Shown here piece after piece: positions 34,797-43,380 of a stretch of 64,000 nt of DNA (position 1 is the stretch's first letter; each line of letters begins with the position of its first letter). A program made the translations under genes and the position numbers. Source of the DNA: CBFHSF01 sp965661055 (lineage in GTDB: Bacteria > Bacteroidota > Bacteroidia > Flavobacteriales > Schleiferiaceae); NCBI GenBank assembly GCA_965661055.1, contig CBFICS010000007.1, positions 44,016 through 108,015 of the forward strand, written 5' to 3'. The notes beneath the pieces were generated by a model, which saw nothing but the letters and a program-made list of their open reading frames with translations, searched no databases and was not told where the DNA came from.

Positions 34797-35807
34797 TTAT
34801 TCTCCGTATGTAGCAATAAACTCTTCGGCTTTTTCTACCATGTTTTTCGATCCGATAAAATAAGGCACTCTCTGGTGTAATTCTGTAGGAATAATTTCCA
34901 TGATTCTGTTTTTTCCATCAGAGGCAACCCCACCGGCTTGCTCAGCAATAAATGCTAAGGGATTACATTCGTAAAGAAGTCTAAGTTTTCCTTTCGGAGC
35001 CAAGGTCCCCTTAGGGTAGATGTAAATTCCTCCTTTTAATAAGTTTCTGTGAAAATCTGAAACCAATGAACCGATGTAACGACTTGTGTACGGACGGTTG
35101 GTGTCTACGTCGTATTCTTGACAATACTTTAAATACTTCTTAACTCCGTACGGAAAGTGAACGTAATTTCCTTCGTTGATAGAATAGATCTTTCCGTCTG
35201 TTGGAATTTTCATGTTAGGATGTGAAAGACAGAAAACCCCAATTGAAGGGTCTAAAGTAAATCCATTTACCCCGTGTCCAGAAGTGTAAACAAGCATGGT
35301 TGATGATCCGTATACTACATAACCTGCAGCAACTTGTGCCGTTCCTGGCTGTAAGAAATCTTCTTTGGTTACCGGTGTGCCTACTGGAGTTACTCTGCGG
35401 TAAATAGAGAATATGGTTCCTACAGAAACGTTTACATCAATATTTGAAGAACCATCTAGTGGATCCATTAATACAACGTAATTCGAGTCTTTGTGCAACT
35501 CTTCGTTGAAAATGATAAAGTCATCTTCTTCTTCACTCGCTACACCGCAAACTTCACCTAAGTTTTTCAAGGCAGAAATAAAAGTGTCGTTGGCAAACAC
35601 GTCAAGCTTCATTTGCTTTTCGCCTTGAACGTTTTCTGTACCTATGGCGCCCAAAATATCAGCAAGTCCTGCTTTGTTAATTTCTCGGTTAACCACCTTA
35701 GCGGCTAATCGTATAGAAGTTAAAAGCTGAGAAAGTTCACCCGATGCAAACGGAAACTCGTTTTGCTTTGCAACAATAAATTCACCTAGTGTTGTAGGTC
35801 TGTCCAT
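34797..35807 (-). CDS. fbp: Class 1 fructose-1,6-bisphosphatase
   Basis: This gluconeogenic enzyme hydrolyses fructose-1,6-bisphosphate. The 336-residue protein has the metal and phosphate motif MDPLDGSSNIDVNVSVGTIF (about residues 115-134), a DVFAND segment, and SRYIGSLVSDFHRNLLKGG with KGKLRLLYECNPLAFIAEQAGG, the substrate-binding region of class 1 FBPases. It is monocistronic, with TATATTTG 17 nt upstream (35825-35832) as -7 box. It is divergent from lysA with a 179-bp gap. Confidence 0.95.
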   Translation of the reverse strand: MDRPTTLGEFIVAKQNEFPFASGELSQLLTSIRLAAKVVNREINKAGLADILGAIGTENVQGEKQMKLDVFANDTFISALKNLGEVCGVASEEEDDFIIFNEELHKDSNYVVLMDPLDGSSNIDVNVSVGTIFSIYRRVTPVGTPVTKEDFLQPGTAQVAAGYVVYGSSTMLVYTSGHGVNGFTLDPSIGVFCLSHPNMKIPTDGKIYSINEGNYVHFPYGVKKYLKYCQEYDVDTNRPYTSRYIGSLVSDFHRNLLKGGIYIYPKGTLAPKGKLRLLYECNPLAFIAEQAGGVASDGKNRIMEIIPTELHQRVPYFIGSKNMVEKAEEFIATYGE

Positions 35808-35824
35808 AAGAAAATGATTTGGTG

Positions 35825-35832
35825 CAAATATA
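35825..35832 (-). promoter_or_regulatory. -7 box (TATATTTG) for fbp
   Basis: On the minus strand TATATTTG fits TAnnTTTG exactly and predicts a short leader of about 10-13 nt before the fbp ATG at 35807. Confidence 0.5.
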
Positions 35833-35958
35833 TAAATACAAACCTAGTAAGACCGACCAATTTGAAATTTTTGCCTTACAATCCGCTGTTAAGAATTTAA
35901 CAAAATCATGTAATTGGTAACATTTATTGACTTTTTTCGGTGGGTCGGTTGGGGGGTA

Positions 35959-35966
35959 TAAGTTTG
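35959..35966 (+). promoter_or_regulatory. -7 box (TAAGTTTG) for lysA
   Basis: TAAGTTTG matches TAnnTTTG and is 20 nt before the lysA ATG at 35987, predicting a leader of about 14 nt ending in an A-rich stretch, as usual in Bacteroidota. TTG lies 29 nt upstream. Confidence 0.45.
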
Positions 35967-35986
35967 CTGGCTCATAGAAGAAAAAA

Positions 35987-37261
35987 ATGAAAAGCATAAA
36001 CAGAACCTTAGAGAGGGCAGATCTTTACAAAAACATTGCAGAGCAATACGGGACTCCTGTTTTTGTATATGATGCAAATGTAATGATAGATCAGTACAAT
36101 CGCTTAGTAAAAGCGTTTTCTACTGTACCTACTAAGTTTCACTATGCTTGTAAGGCCTTGACCAACCACAACATCATGAAACTGTTTCAACAACTTGGAG
36201 CAGGACTTGATGCCGTTTCTATTCAAGAAGTAGAATTGGGTTTGCTGGCTGGATTTTCTCCTTCAGATATTTTGTTTACGCCCAACGGGGTTTCCCTAGA
36301 GGAAATTTCCTTGGCCATAGAAAAGGGTGTTAAAGTAAATATTGACAACCTGAGTATTCTTGAACAATTTGGTGCAAAATACGGTTCTAATTATCCGGTG
36401 TGTATTCGTCTTAACCCACATATTATGGCGGGGGGCAATTACAAGATTAGTACAGGCCATATTGATTCAAAATTTGGTATCTCTATTCACCAACTAAGAC
36501 ATTTAGAAAGAATAGTTTCTTGCTACAGCATTAATGTAGAAGGCTTGCACATGCATACCGGTAGCGAGATTGTTGACGTAGATGTTTTCTTGAAGGGGGC
36601 TGAATTGTTGCTTGACGCAGCCATTGGCTTTCAAGATTTAAAATATTTAGACTTCGGTTCTGGGTTTAAAGTAGCTTATAAGCCCGGAGATCTAGGAACA
36701 CCTATTGAGGAACTTGGGAAGAGACTCAGCGACTTGGTTATGAAGTACGGCCAAGATAATGGGAAAGACCTCGAAATGGTTTTTGAGCCGGGAAAATTCC
36801 TGGTTTCAGAAGCAGGGGTGTTCCTAACCGAAGTTAATGTTATTAAGCAAACTACTGCTACGGTTTTTGCTCATGTAAACTCAGGACTGAATCACTTTAT
36901 TCGTCCGATGTTTTACGAATCGTACCACCACATCTTAAATATCTCTAACCCTCAGGGCAAAGAGCGTATTTACACTGTCGTGGGAAATATTTGTGAAACA
37001 GATACTTTTGCCTGGGATAGGCCGCTTCCTGAAATTACAGAGGGCAACGTTCTAGCTTTTTTAAACGCAGGAGCTTATTTACACACGATGTCTTCTAACT
37101 ACAATTCTCGTTTTCGTCCACCAGAAGTAATGCTTTTAGAGGATAAAGTTTACTTGATTAGAAAAAGAGAAAACTTAAATGATTTATTAGCGACTCAAAT
37201 TCCCGTTGAATTTAAGGTAAGTGAATTGCATAAATCTAATGAATTAGTAGAAGCACTTTAG
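35987..37261 (+). CDS. lysA: Diaminopimelate decarboxylase
   Basis: LysA decarboxylates meso-diaminopimelate to lysine. The 424-residue fold-type III PLP enzyme contains the Schiff-base lysine in HYACKALTNHN (about residue 50), the glycine-rich GSGFKVAY phosphate motif, EPGKFLVSEAG, and the CETDTF motif that contributes a catalytic Cys across the dimer interface. Length is usual for the family. It is followed after 60 bp by a GNAT gene and aspartate kinase, so the first and last enzymes of the lysine route lie together. Confidence 0.94.
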   Translation: MKSINRTLERADLYKNIAEQYGTPVFVYDANVMIDQYNRLVKAFSTVPTKFHYACKALTNHNIMKLFQQLGAGLDAVSIQEVELGLLAGFSPSDILFTPNGVSLEEISLAIEKGVKVNIDNLSILEQFGAKYGSNYPVCIRLNPHIMAGGNYKISTGHIDSKFGISIHQLRHLERIVSCYSINVEGLHMHTGSEIVDVDVFLKGAELLLDAAIGFQDLKYLDFGSGFKVAYKPGDLGTPIEELGKRLSDLVMKYGQDNGKDLEMVFEPGKFLVSEAGVFLTEVNVIKQTTATVFAHVNSGLNHFIRPMFYESYHHILNISNPQGKERIYTVVGNICETDTFAWDRPLPEITEGNVLAFLNAGAYLHTMSSNYNSRFRPPEVMLLEDKVYLIRKRENLNDLLATQIPVEFKVSELHKSNELVEAL

Positions 37262-37320
37262 ACTTCCTTTTTTACCTTCGTTATTAATATTGGGTATTTT
37301 TATCCAAATTTCACCGTGTT

Positions 37321-37791
37321 ATGATAATTAGAAAAGCAACTCGGGAGGATGTTCCTGTCATGCATAATTTGGTGGTAGAACTGGCTGTGTATGAAAAAGA
37401 GCCAGACGCCGTAAGAGTTTCCGTGGAAGAAATGGAATCTGAAGGATTCGATGCTTCTTTGTATTCTGCCTTGGTGGCTGAGGTAAACTCTCAGGTGGTT
37501 GGTTTTGCCCTATACTATCCAAGGTACTCTACCTGGAACGGACGTACGATGCACCTGGAAGATTTTTACGTTCAACCTGAGCACCGAGGAAAAAAGATTG
37601 GCCAGAAGCTGTTTGAAGAGTTTCTAAAAGAGTCAAAAAAATGGGGCGCCAAACAGGTGAAATGGGAGGTGCTAGATTGGAATGAGCCCGCGTTAAACTT
37701 TTATAAAAAGTACCCTTCTAAAATTGATGGTTCTTGGTGTTTAGCAAAAATAGACGATTTTGATTTTGATAAAATAGAAGCCTTGCCATGA
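37321..37791 (+). CDS. GNAT family N-acetyltransferase
   Basis: The 156-residue protein is a compact GNAT domain: MIIRKATREDVPVMHNLVVEL, SQVVGFALYYPRYSTWNGR, LEDFYVQPEHRGKKIGQKLF (acetyl-CoA loop Q/RxxGxG/A, about residues 83-100) and a final WNEPALNFYKKYPSK. This resembles the diamine/spermidine N1-acetyltransferase-like group, though the substrate is uncertain. It overlaps the aspartate-kinase start by 4 bp, which implies co-regulation with lysine or threonine synthesis. Confidence 0.9.
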   Translation: MIIRKATREDVPVMHNLVVELAVYEKEPDAVRVSVEEMESEGFDASLYSALVAEVNSQVVGFALYYPRYSTWNGRTMHLEDFYVQPEHRGKKIGQKLFEEFLKESKKWGAKQVKWEVLDWNEPALNFYKKYPSKIDGSWCLAKIDDFDFDKIEALP

Positions 37792-39047
37792 AAATTTACA
37801 AGTTTGGAGGGGCGTCTGTAAAAGATGCTGACTCTGTAAAAAATGTTTCAACCATTGTGTCTAAAAACGGACATGAACCTTTGGTGGTGGTGGTTTCGGC
37901 AATGGGGAAAACGACAAATGCCTTAGAAGAATTAGTCGCTGCAGTTTTCAACGGTGGCGATTTTGATGAGGTGTATCAACGTGTTTATGCCTTCCATTAT
38001 GAAATGTTGAAAGGCTTGTATCCTTCAAAGTCTGTGGATGATGTGATGTCACCTGCTCTCACCGCTTTGTTTGAGGAGTTGAGTCAATTTAAAAATCAGT
38101 CGTTCGATAATTACGGAAAGGCTTATGACAGTATGGTTCCTTATGGTGAACTGATCTCGACGACAATTATTCATGAGTACCTTTCTGAAGAGTTAGAACT
38201 CCCATGTAAATGGCTTGATACTAGAAGGTATGTTATTACCAATAGTCACCACAGACGAGCTACAGTAAATTGGTCTGCTACGGAAAAGGCTATTCAAGAA
38301 GAGGTGAAAGGCCATAGTATTTTTGTGGTACAAGGTTTTATTGGGGCTGATGAAGAGGGAAATACCACTACGTTGGGTAGAGAAGGGTCGGATTATACGG
38401 CTTCTGTTTTCGCTTATTGTACGCGTGCAGAAAGTGTAACCATCTGGAAGGATGTGCCGGCGGTGCTGAACGGTGATCCAAAAGTTTTCAATAACACCAT
38501 TCCGTTGCAAACCATATCTTATAAGGAGGCAATAGAATTGGCGTATTATGGGGCTTCTGTAATTCACCCAAAAACTATTCAGCCGCTGCAACAATTGTCT
38601 ATTCCGCTGCATGTAAAATCGTTTTTAGATTATTCTGCTCCGGGAACTACCATTACTGAAGGAGCAGGGTTACATCCTTTTGTGCCATGTTTTATCAGAA
38701 AGGAAAAGCAAATCTTAATTACTCTTTCAACTCACGATTTAGCTTTTATTGTTGAAGACCATTTAAGTACCATTTATCAAACTTTTCACGACCTCGGTGT
38801 GTCGGTAAATATGACCCAAAGTTCTGCAATTAGCTCAAGTTTTTGTGTCAATTTTGACCCCGTAATTACCCCTAAAGCTTTGAAAATATTAGAAGAAAAG
38901 TTTGAAGTTAAGTTTAATGATAACCTTGAGTTGTTTACCATAAGGCATTATAATCCTTTGGTAATTAACGGATTGAAAGAAGGAAAAGAAGTGTTGGTTG
39001 AACAAATTTCAAGAAATACATTTCAGATGGTCTGTAGAGCCAAATAA
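37788..39047 (+). CDS. Aspartate kinase
   Basis: This enzyme makes aspartyl phosphate, the entry step to lysine, threonine, methionine and diaminopimelate. The 419-residue monofunctional kinase begins with KFGGASVKDADSVKNV, has GREGSDYTASVFAYC and WKDVPAVLNGDP in the kinase domain, and ends with about 130 residues of ACT-type regulatory domain, which binds an end-product amino acid; which one is unknown. It is translationally coupled to the GNAT gene upstream. Confidence 0.94.
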   Translation: MKIYKFGGASVKDADSVKNVSTIVSKNGHEPLVVVVSAMGKTTNALEELVAAVFNGGDFDEVYQRVYAFHYEMLKGLYPSKSVDDVMSPALTALFEELSQFKNQSFDNYGKAYDSMVPYGELISTTIIHEYLSEELELPCKWLDTRRYVITNSHHRRATVNWSATEKAIQEEVKGHSIFVVQGFIGADEEGNTTTLGREGSDYTASVFAYCTRAESVTIWKDVPAVLNGDPKVFNNTIPLQTISYKEAIELAYYGASVIHPKTIQPLQQLSIPLHVKSFLDYSAPGTTITEGAGLHPFVPCFIRKEKQILITLSTHDLAFIVEDHLSTIYQTFHDLGVSVNMTQSSAISSSFCVNFDPVITPKALKILEEKFEVKFNDNLELFTIRHYNPLVINGLKEGKEVLVEQISRNTFQMVCRAK

Positions 39048-39062
39048 CACTTATTATTTTCA

Positions 39063-39070
39063 TACTTTTG
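39063..39070 (+). promoter_or_regulatory. -7 box (TACTTTTG) for the OlsF-like gene
   Basis: TACTTTTG matches TAnnTTTG and lies 10 nt before the ATG at 39081, between it and the stop of the aspartate-kinase gene. The transcript leader would be about 4-6 nt. Confidence 0.45.
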
Positions 39071-39080
39071 GCGTAGACCT

Positions 39081-40877
39081 ATGAAGATAATAGAACCATC
39101 AGATTTAGCTAAAGTTACCAAGCTTGACAAACTAGGATTGTCTGGATTGGCTAACGTGATAATGGACGTTTTAAAACTAACCCAAATCAATGAGGCCTAT
39201 GAGCGTCATTTTGTTAAAAAGGGCATAGATTTTATCGACGGTCTTTTTGAAGAATTTGGCATTGAGTTCGATTACTTTCAAGAAGAACTTTCTAGAATTC
39301 CTAAAGAAGGTCCTTTTGTGGTTATTTCTAACCATCCTCTGGGTGCTATTGACGGCATCATCCTGATTAAATTAATTGCTTCTGTACGTCCAGACTTTAA
39401 AGTCATGGCTAACTTTTTACTGCAAAAAGTAGAGCCTATAAAAGACTACTTTATGCCGGTCAATCCGTTTGAAGATAAAAAGGATGTTAAGTCTAGCTTT
39501 TCCGGAATAAAAGATTCTATTGCCTACGTTAAAGAAGGTCATGGTTTGGGTATTTTCCCTGCTGGGGAAGTAAGTACCTACAACATTGAAGAGGGTAAGA
39601 TCATAGATAAAAAGTGGGAAGACGGCGCGATAAGACTGATTCAGAAACTTGAAGTTCCAGTAGTACCCGTATATTTTAAAGCAAAGAACAGCAGACTCTT
39701 CTATTTAATTAGCATGTTGAGCTCTACCTTGAGAACAGCAAAGCTGCCGAGTGAAATGATTAGTCAAGGCGGACGTAAAATTTTTATTAGAATTGGTCGT
39801 CCGGTGTTACCTAAAGAACTAGAAGAGTATTCAACTCTACCGGAGCTTTCTGAATTTTTAAGAGATCGTACCTATAGGTTGTCTAATGCGTTAGAGCAAG
39901 ACAAGAAACCGATGAGCTTAAAATCTAAGAAAGAAGAAGTTGCTCAAGAAATAATGCCCGCCGTTGACCCTGCCTTAATAAAGGCAGAAATTGAAAAGTT
40001 AAGAGATACCAGTGGGATTTTAACCAGCTCACGAGGTCTAGAGGTTTACTGTGCTACCGCTAAAGAAATTCCAAGTATTCTTTCAGAAATCGGAAGACTG
40101 CGTGAAATTACTTTTAGAGAGGTGGGTGAGGGTACAAACCTGCCGTTTGACCTTGATGAGTTTGATCAACACTACATGCACCTGTTCTTATGGGATGCTG
40201 AGGAAGAAAAACTAGCAGGAGCCTATCGATTAGGTATGGGTGCTGATATCTATCCTAAATTCGGAATAAAAGGTTTTTATATGGAGTCTCTGTTTAGACT
40301 TGATGAAGAAGTTCATCCGGTGTTTCAGAAGTCTTTAGAAATGGGACGTGCCTTTATTGTTAAGGAGTACCAAGTAAAACCCATGCCTCTGTTCTTGCTT
40401 TGGAAGGGAATTGTGCATGTGATTGTTAGAAATCCTGATAAAGTTAGATACTTAACCGGAGGGGTAAGTATTTCTAATAATTTTTCAAAATACTCTAAGG
40501 GCCTAATGGTTGCTTTTGTGAAAAGGTATTTCTTCGATCCAGAAATGGCAAAACACATTAGACCAAGAAAAGAATACAGCCCTAAATTAGGTCCCGTAGA
40601 AAATCACTTAATTGAAAAATTAGGAGGAGATGATATCAATAAGTTTGACAAGTTTATTGATGATGTAGAGCCCGGTAATATGAGGTTTCCAGTTCTACTG
40701 AAGAAATACATTAAGCAAAATGCAAAAATTGTTGCCTTTAATGTAGATCCTAAGTTTAATAATGCGGTAGATGGGTTTATGTATATAGACATCAATGATC
40801 TTCCTGAAAAAACTATTCAACCGGTTTTAGAAGAACTAGAAACCGCAACCCAGAATATAGAGAAAAAGGAAGACTAG
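39081..40877 (+). CDS. olsF: Bifunctional ornithine-lipid acyltransferase, OlsF type
   Basis: The 598-residue protein joins two acyltransferases. The N-terminal half (about residues 60-270) is a PlsC/OlsA-like domain with SNHPLGAIDGIIL (H85, D91; HX5D, as in this subfamily), a GIFPAGEVSTY acceptor motif and PVVPVYF. The C-terminal half (about 310-510) is an OlsB-like GNAT with REITFREVGEGTN, LAGAYRLGMG and KSLEMGRAFI. OlsF enzymes in Serratia and Flavobacterium carry out both acylations of ornithine lipid; the GNAT half N-acylates ornithine and the PlsC half adds the second chain. The headgroup could also be glycine or lysine here. Its stop overlaps the convergent dehydrogenase by 4 bp. Confidence 0.88.
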   Translation: MKIIEPSDLAKVTKLDKLGLSGLANVIMDVLKLTQINEAYERHFVKKGIDFIDGLFEEFGIEFDYFQEELSRIPKEGPFVVISNHPLGAIDGIILIKLIASVRPDFKVMANFLLQKVEPIKDYFMPVNPFEDKKDVKSSFSGIKDSIAYVKEGHGLGIFPAGEVSTYNIEEGKIIDKKWEDGAIRLIQKLEVPVVPVYFKAKNSRLFYLISMLSSTLRTAKLPSEMISQGGRKIFIRIGRPVLPKELEEYSTLPELSEFLRDRTYRLSNALEQDKKPMSLKSKKEEVAQEIMPAVDPALIKAEIEKLRDTSGILTSSRGLEVYCATAKEIPSILSEIGRLREITFREVGEGTNLPFDLDEFDQHYMHLFLWDAEEEKLAGAYRLGMGADIYPKFGIKGFYMESLFRLDEEVHPVFQKSLEMGRAFIVKEYQVKPMPLFLLWKGIVHVIVRNPDKVRYLTGGVSISNNFSKYSKGLMVAFVKRYFFDPEMAKHIRPRKEYSPKLGPVENHLIEKLGGDDINKFDKFIDDVEPGNMRFPVLLKKYIKQNAKIVAFNVDPKFNNAVDGFMYIDINDLPEKTIQPVLEELETATQNIEKKED

Positions 40878-41812
40878 TAGTTTTTCAAAATCCTTTCTGA
40901 CAAGACTTTTCCCATTTTTTCGAAAGACTCTTTAGACCAACCGGCTACATGTGGGGTGGTAATTACGTTGTTGAATTCTAACAATTCGCTTAGGACCTCG
41001 TTTATAGGATCGTCAAATGCACTGGTAAACGATGCTTTTTCATATTCTAAAACATCTAAACCTGCTCCTAGAATTTTTCCGCTTTTTAATCCTTCTACAA
41101 CGGCCTTTGTCTGGGCTATTTTTCCTCTAGAAGTGTTGATGAACCAAAACGGATTTTTGATTTTTTCTAGCAGCTCAAGGTTGAAAAAATACTGGGTCTC
41201 TTCGTTCAAGGGTAAGTGCAGACTAATTGTATTTGACCTTTCTAAAACCTCTTCAAGGGAAGTTTGTCTTACAAAGGGAAAATTGAGTTGCGCGTATTTG
41301 TCATAGGCAAGAACTTCCGCACCTAATAGATTAAGCACTTCAGAAAAAGCACTACCCATTTGACCGCACCCAATAATCCCTACGGTCATATTAGAGATTT
41401 CAATTCCTGTGTTTTCAGCTCGCTTCCAAAGACCTTGGTGAACCTCAAGATCGGCTCGTTTAATGTGGTTAACTAGGTTTAATAATAAGCCAAGTGCATG
41501 TTCTGCTACGGCTTTTCTATTGCCTTCTGGTGCGTTGTAACACGAAATGCCTAATTGCTTTGCTGCGTCAAGATCAATATTTTCTAATCCCGCCCCAAAG
41601 CGTCCGATAAATTGAAGATTAGGGTACTTGTGCAAAAACTCTTGGTCAATGGGGAATCGGCTTCTAATAATAATACCCGTAGCAGATCGAAGTGGACCGT
41701 CTAATTCATCATCTGATAGGTTATATCCGCGAATCACTTCGAAGTTTTTTGCTGCAAAGGCTTCTTCCATGTTGGCATGGCAAGAGTCAATAAATACTAC
41801 AGAATTCATCAT
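40874..41812 (-). CDS. D-2-hydroxyacid dehydrogenase family protein
   Basis: The 312-residue protein has an N-terminal flavodoxin-like substrate domain and a Rossmann domain with VGIIGCGQMGSAFSEV (about residues 140-155). The catalytic Arg is in FINTSRGKIAQT and the catalytic His in VITTPHVAGWS near 290. Members reduce 2-ketoacids with NADH (phosphoglycerate or lactate types); the true substrate is not clear. I start at 41812 (MMNSVVFIDSCH) because the N-terminus matches the family there; the ATG sits in an ATGATGA overlap with the stop of the outer-membrane gene upstream, so it ends the rsmA-mgtE operon. Confidence 0.88.
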   Translation of the reverse strand: MMNSVVFIDSCHANMEEAFAAKNFEVIRGYNLSDDELDGPLRSATGIIIRSRFPIDQEFLHKYPNLQFIGRFGAGLENIDLDAAKQLGISCYNAPEGNRKAVAEHALGLLLNLVNHIKRADLEVHQGLWKRAENTGIEISNMTVGIIGCGQMGSAFSEVLNLLGAEVLAYDKYAQLNFPFVRQTSLEEVLERSNTISLHLPLNEETQYFFNLELLEKIKNPFWFINTSRGKIAQTKAVVEGLKSGKILGAGLDVLEYEKASFTSAFDDPINEVLSELLEFNNVITTPHVAGWSKESFEKMGKVLSERILKNY

Positions 41813-42612
41813 GTAAAGGTAAGAAGTCGCCAAGAAATTCCTACGCCGAAGTAGGTGCCACGGTCTTCTAACAACTCTGTGATCATTTCGTTTCTCCATC
41901 CGCCGTAGAGCGATAACTGAAAACCGTTGGTCAATTTGTAGCCTGCAGAAACTCTCATGTTGTTTGATTGTGACTCGCTAAAGAGGTTTTCTAATGACAG
42001 AGTGTTGATTTTATAATCTGCAGATAAATTCAATTTTTTCATTCTTAAAGAATATTGAAAAGCTGCCCCCGTAGTTCTTATGGTATTCTGGTAAATTATT
42101 TTTGAAGCCGTAGATAGGTTTAAGTGTAAGTGGTGGTAATTGTAGTGGTAGCCCAACATGACTGAAGCGTCAAAATAATCGTTGTTGAAGTTCCAACCCA
42201 ATTCTGCTGCTCCAGAAAATCCTTTGTTTACCGGGTCTAAAAATCGGTATCGGGTTCTCAGGGCAAAGCTGTTTATGCTTTCAGAAATAGGCTCCGGAAG
42301 TGCCTCGTGGTTAAAGGTGTTTTCCGTAAAGGTGTACTGACCAATAACATCAAGATTTTCTAAAAGCCCATACCTTGCAATGTTTTCTAAGGTAATTCCC
42401 GTATGAGAAAATGATATGGAGTTGTTAGAAAAAGTCTCTTTCAAATCTCCGATAAAATACTCACCAGAATGACTGGCTTGAAAAACGTTCTTCCCAACCG
42501 TAAAGGTTGTTCTGATATTGCCCGGTTTGTCATCTCTTATTTCTGGGGTGGTTTGGCCCAATACCAATTGGTGAATCAATAAAAAGGCGATAATGAAAAA
42601 TTGATTTCTCAT
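41809..42612 (-). CDS. Outer-membrane transporter-like beta-barrel
   Basis: The 267-residue protein has a signal peptide (cleavage after VLG, about residue 19). Its mature N-terminus, EIRDDKPGNIRTTFTVGKNVFQ, is followed by strands such as LLENLDVIGQYTFTENTF, the outline of the MetA-pathway or phenol-degradation 'transporter' barrels common in Bacteroidota. It ends with VGISWRLLTFT. It is the second of two tandem related barrels (see 42613-43380), separated from it by no gap at all (stop directly followed by ATG). Confidence 0.75.
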   Translation of the reverse strand: MRNQFFIIAFLLIHQLVLGQTTPEIRDDKPGNIRTTFTVGKNVFQASHSGEYFIGDLKETFSNNSISFSHTGITLENIARYGLLENLDVIGQYTFTENTFNHEALPEPISESINSFALRTRYRFLDPVNKGFSGAAELGWNFNNDYFDASVMLGYHYNYHHLHLNLSTASKIIYQNTIRTTGAAFQYSLRMKKLNLSADYKINTLSLENLFSESQSNNMRVSAGYKLTNGFQLSLYGGWRNEMITELLEDRGTYFGVGISWRLLTFT

Positions 42613-43380
42613 TTAAAATATTCCATATGAAATGCCTAATCCACCAGAAGGTGTTACACTATCAGAGAAATCAACAATAGAACTGTATTGCATGCCTACA
42701 TATAGATCTACTTGCAGTTTTTCATTGATTGAGTATCCAATCCCAATGTCAGTCCCCGGATTCCAGCTGTTCTTCCAGCCGCCAGAAAACACTTCGACAT
42801 AATACAATGTCTTGTGGTATTGGTAAGCAAGGTTAAAAATTCCGCTCAATCCAAAATTATCATCAAAATTGGCTCCGTCAGAAAACCCTTTGTCGGTATT
42901 GAAATTACCCGATACGCTAGACGCGAAAATGAAGTGATCAGAAAAGGTAAATCCAAAATTATAAATCAATTGCAAGGGAATATTTACTCCGCCTTTTAGG
43001 TGCAAATTGTGATGGTAGTTATTTATTTCGGGTAATTTGTAGCGAGCCTCAAGATAAAAGGCTACATCACTTGTAAAAGCCCACTCGGCGTCTGCAGAAT
43101 TATTGTCGAGAAAAGGCACTAGTGCCATGGCGGTTCCTCCTCCAAATTCTAGGTTTTCAAAAGCACCCCAACGCACCTGAATGTCACTAAGCGGAATGCT
43201 TGAAGAGAACACTGTAGCTCCGCGTAACGGAGTGGCAATACCCATCTGAAGGCCTACGGTATTCTTTGATAAATTGTCAAAAGCATTTACATTCCCTGGC
43301 CTGTCGGTAGGCCAGCTAATACTTTGGCCTTGCGCAGCCCAACCAAAGAAAACCAATGATATGAATAACAGTTTTTTCAA
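42613..43380 (-). CDS. Outer-membrane transporter-like beta-barrel
   Basis: This 255-residue protein shares with its downstream neighbour the start of the mature chain, SWPTDRPGNVNAFDNLSKNT, and barrel strands (NLEFGGGTAMALVPF, DIGIGYSINEKLQVDLYV), so the two are paralogues of the same transporter-like family. The signal peptide ends at AQG. It begins with TTG at 43380, in a TTGA overlap with the mgtE stop codon, so its translation depends on mgtE translation. The operon context suggests the pair works with MgtE at the outer membrane; that is an inference. Confidence 0.73.
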   Translation of the reverse strand: MKKLLFISLVFFGWAAQGQSISWPTDRPGNVNAFDNLSKNTVGLQMGIATPLRGATVFSSSIPLSDIQVRWGAFENLEFGGGTAMALVPFLDNNSADAEWAFTSDVAFYLEARYKLPEINNYHHNLHLKGGVNIPLQLIYNFGFTFSDHFIFASSVSGNFNTDKGFSDGANFDDNFGLSGIFNLAYQYHKTLYYVEVFSGGWKNSWNPGTDIGIGYSINEKLQVDLYVGMQYSSIVDFSDSVTPSGGLGISYGIF

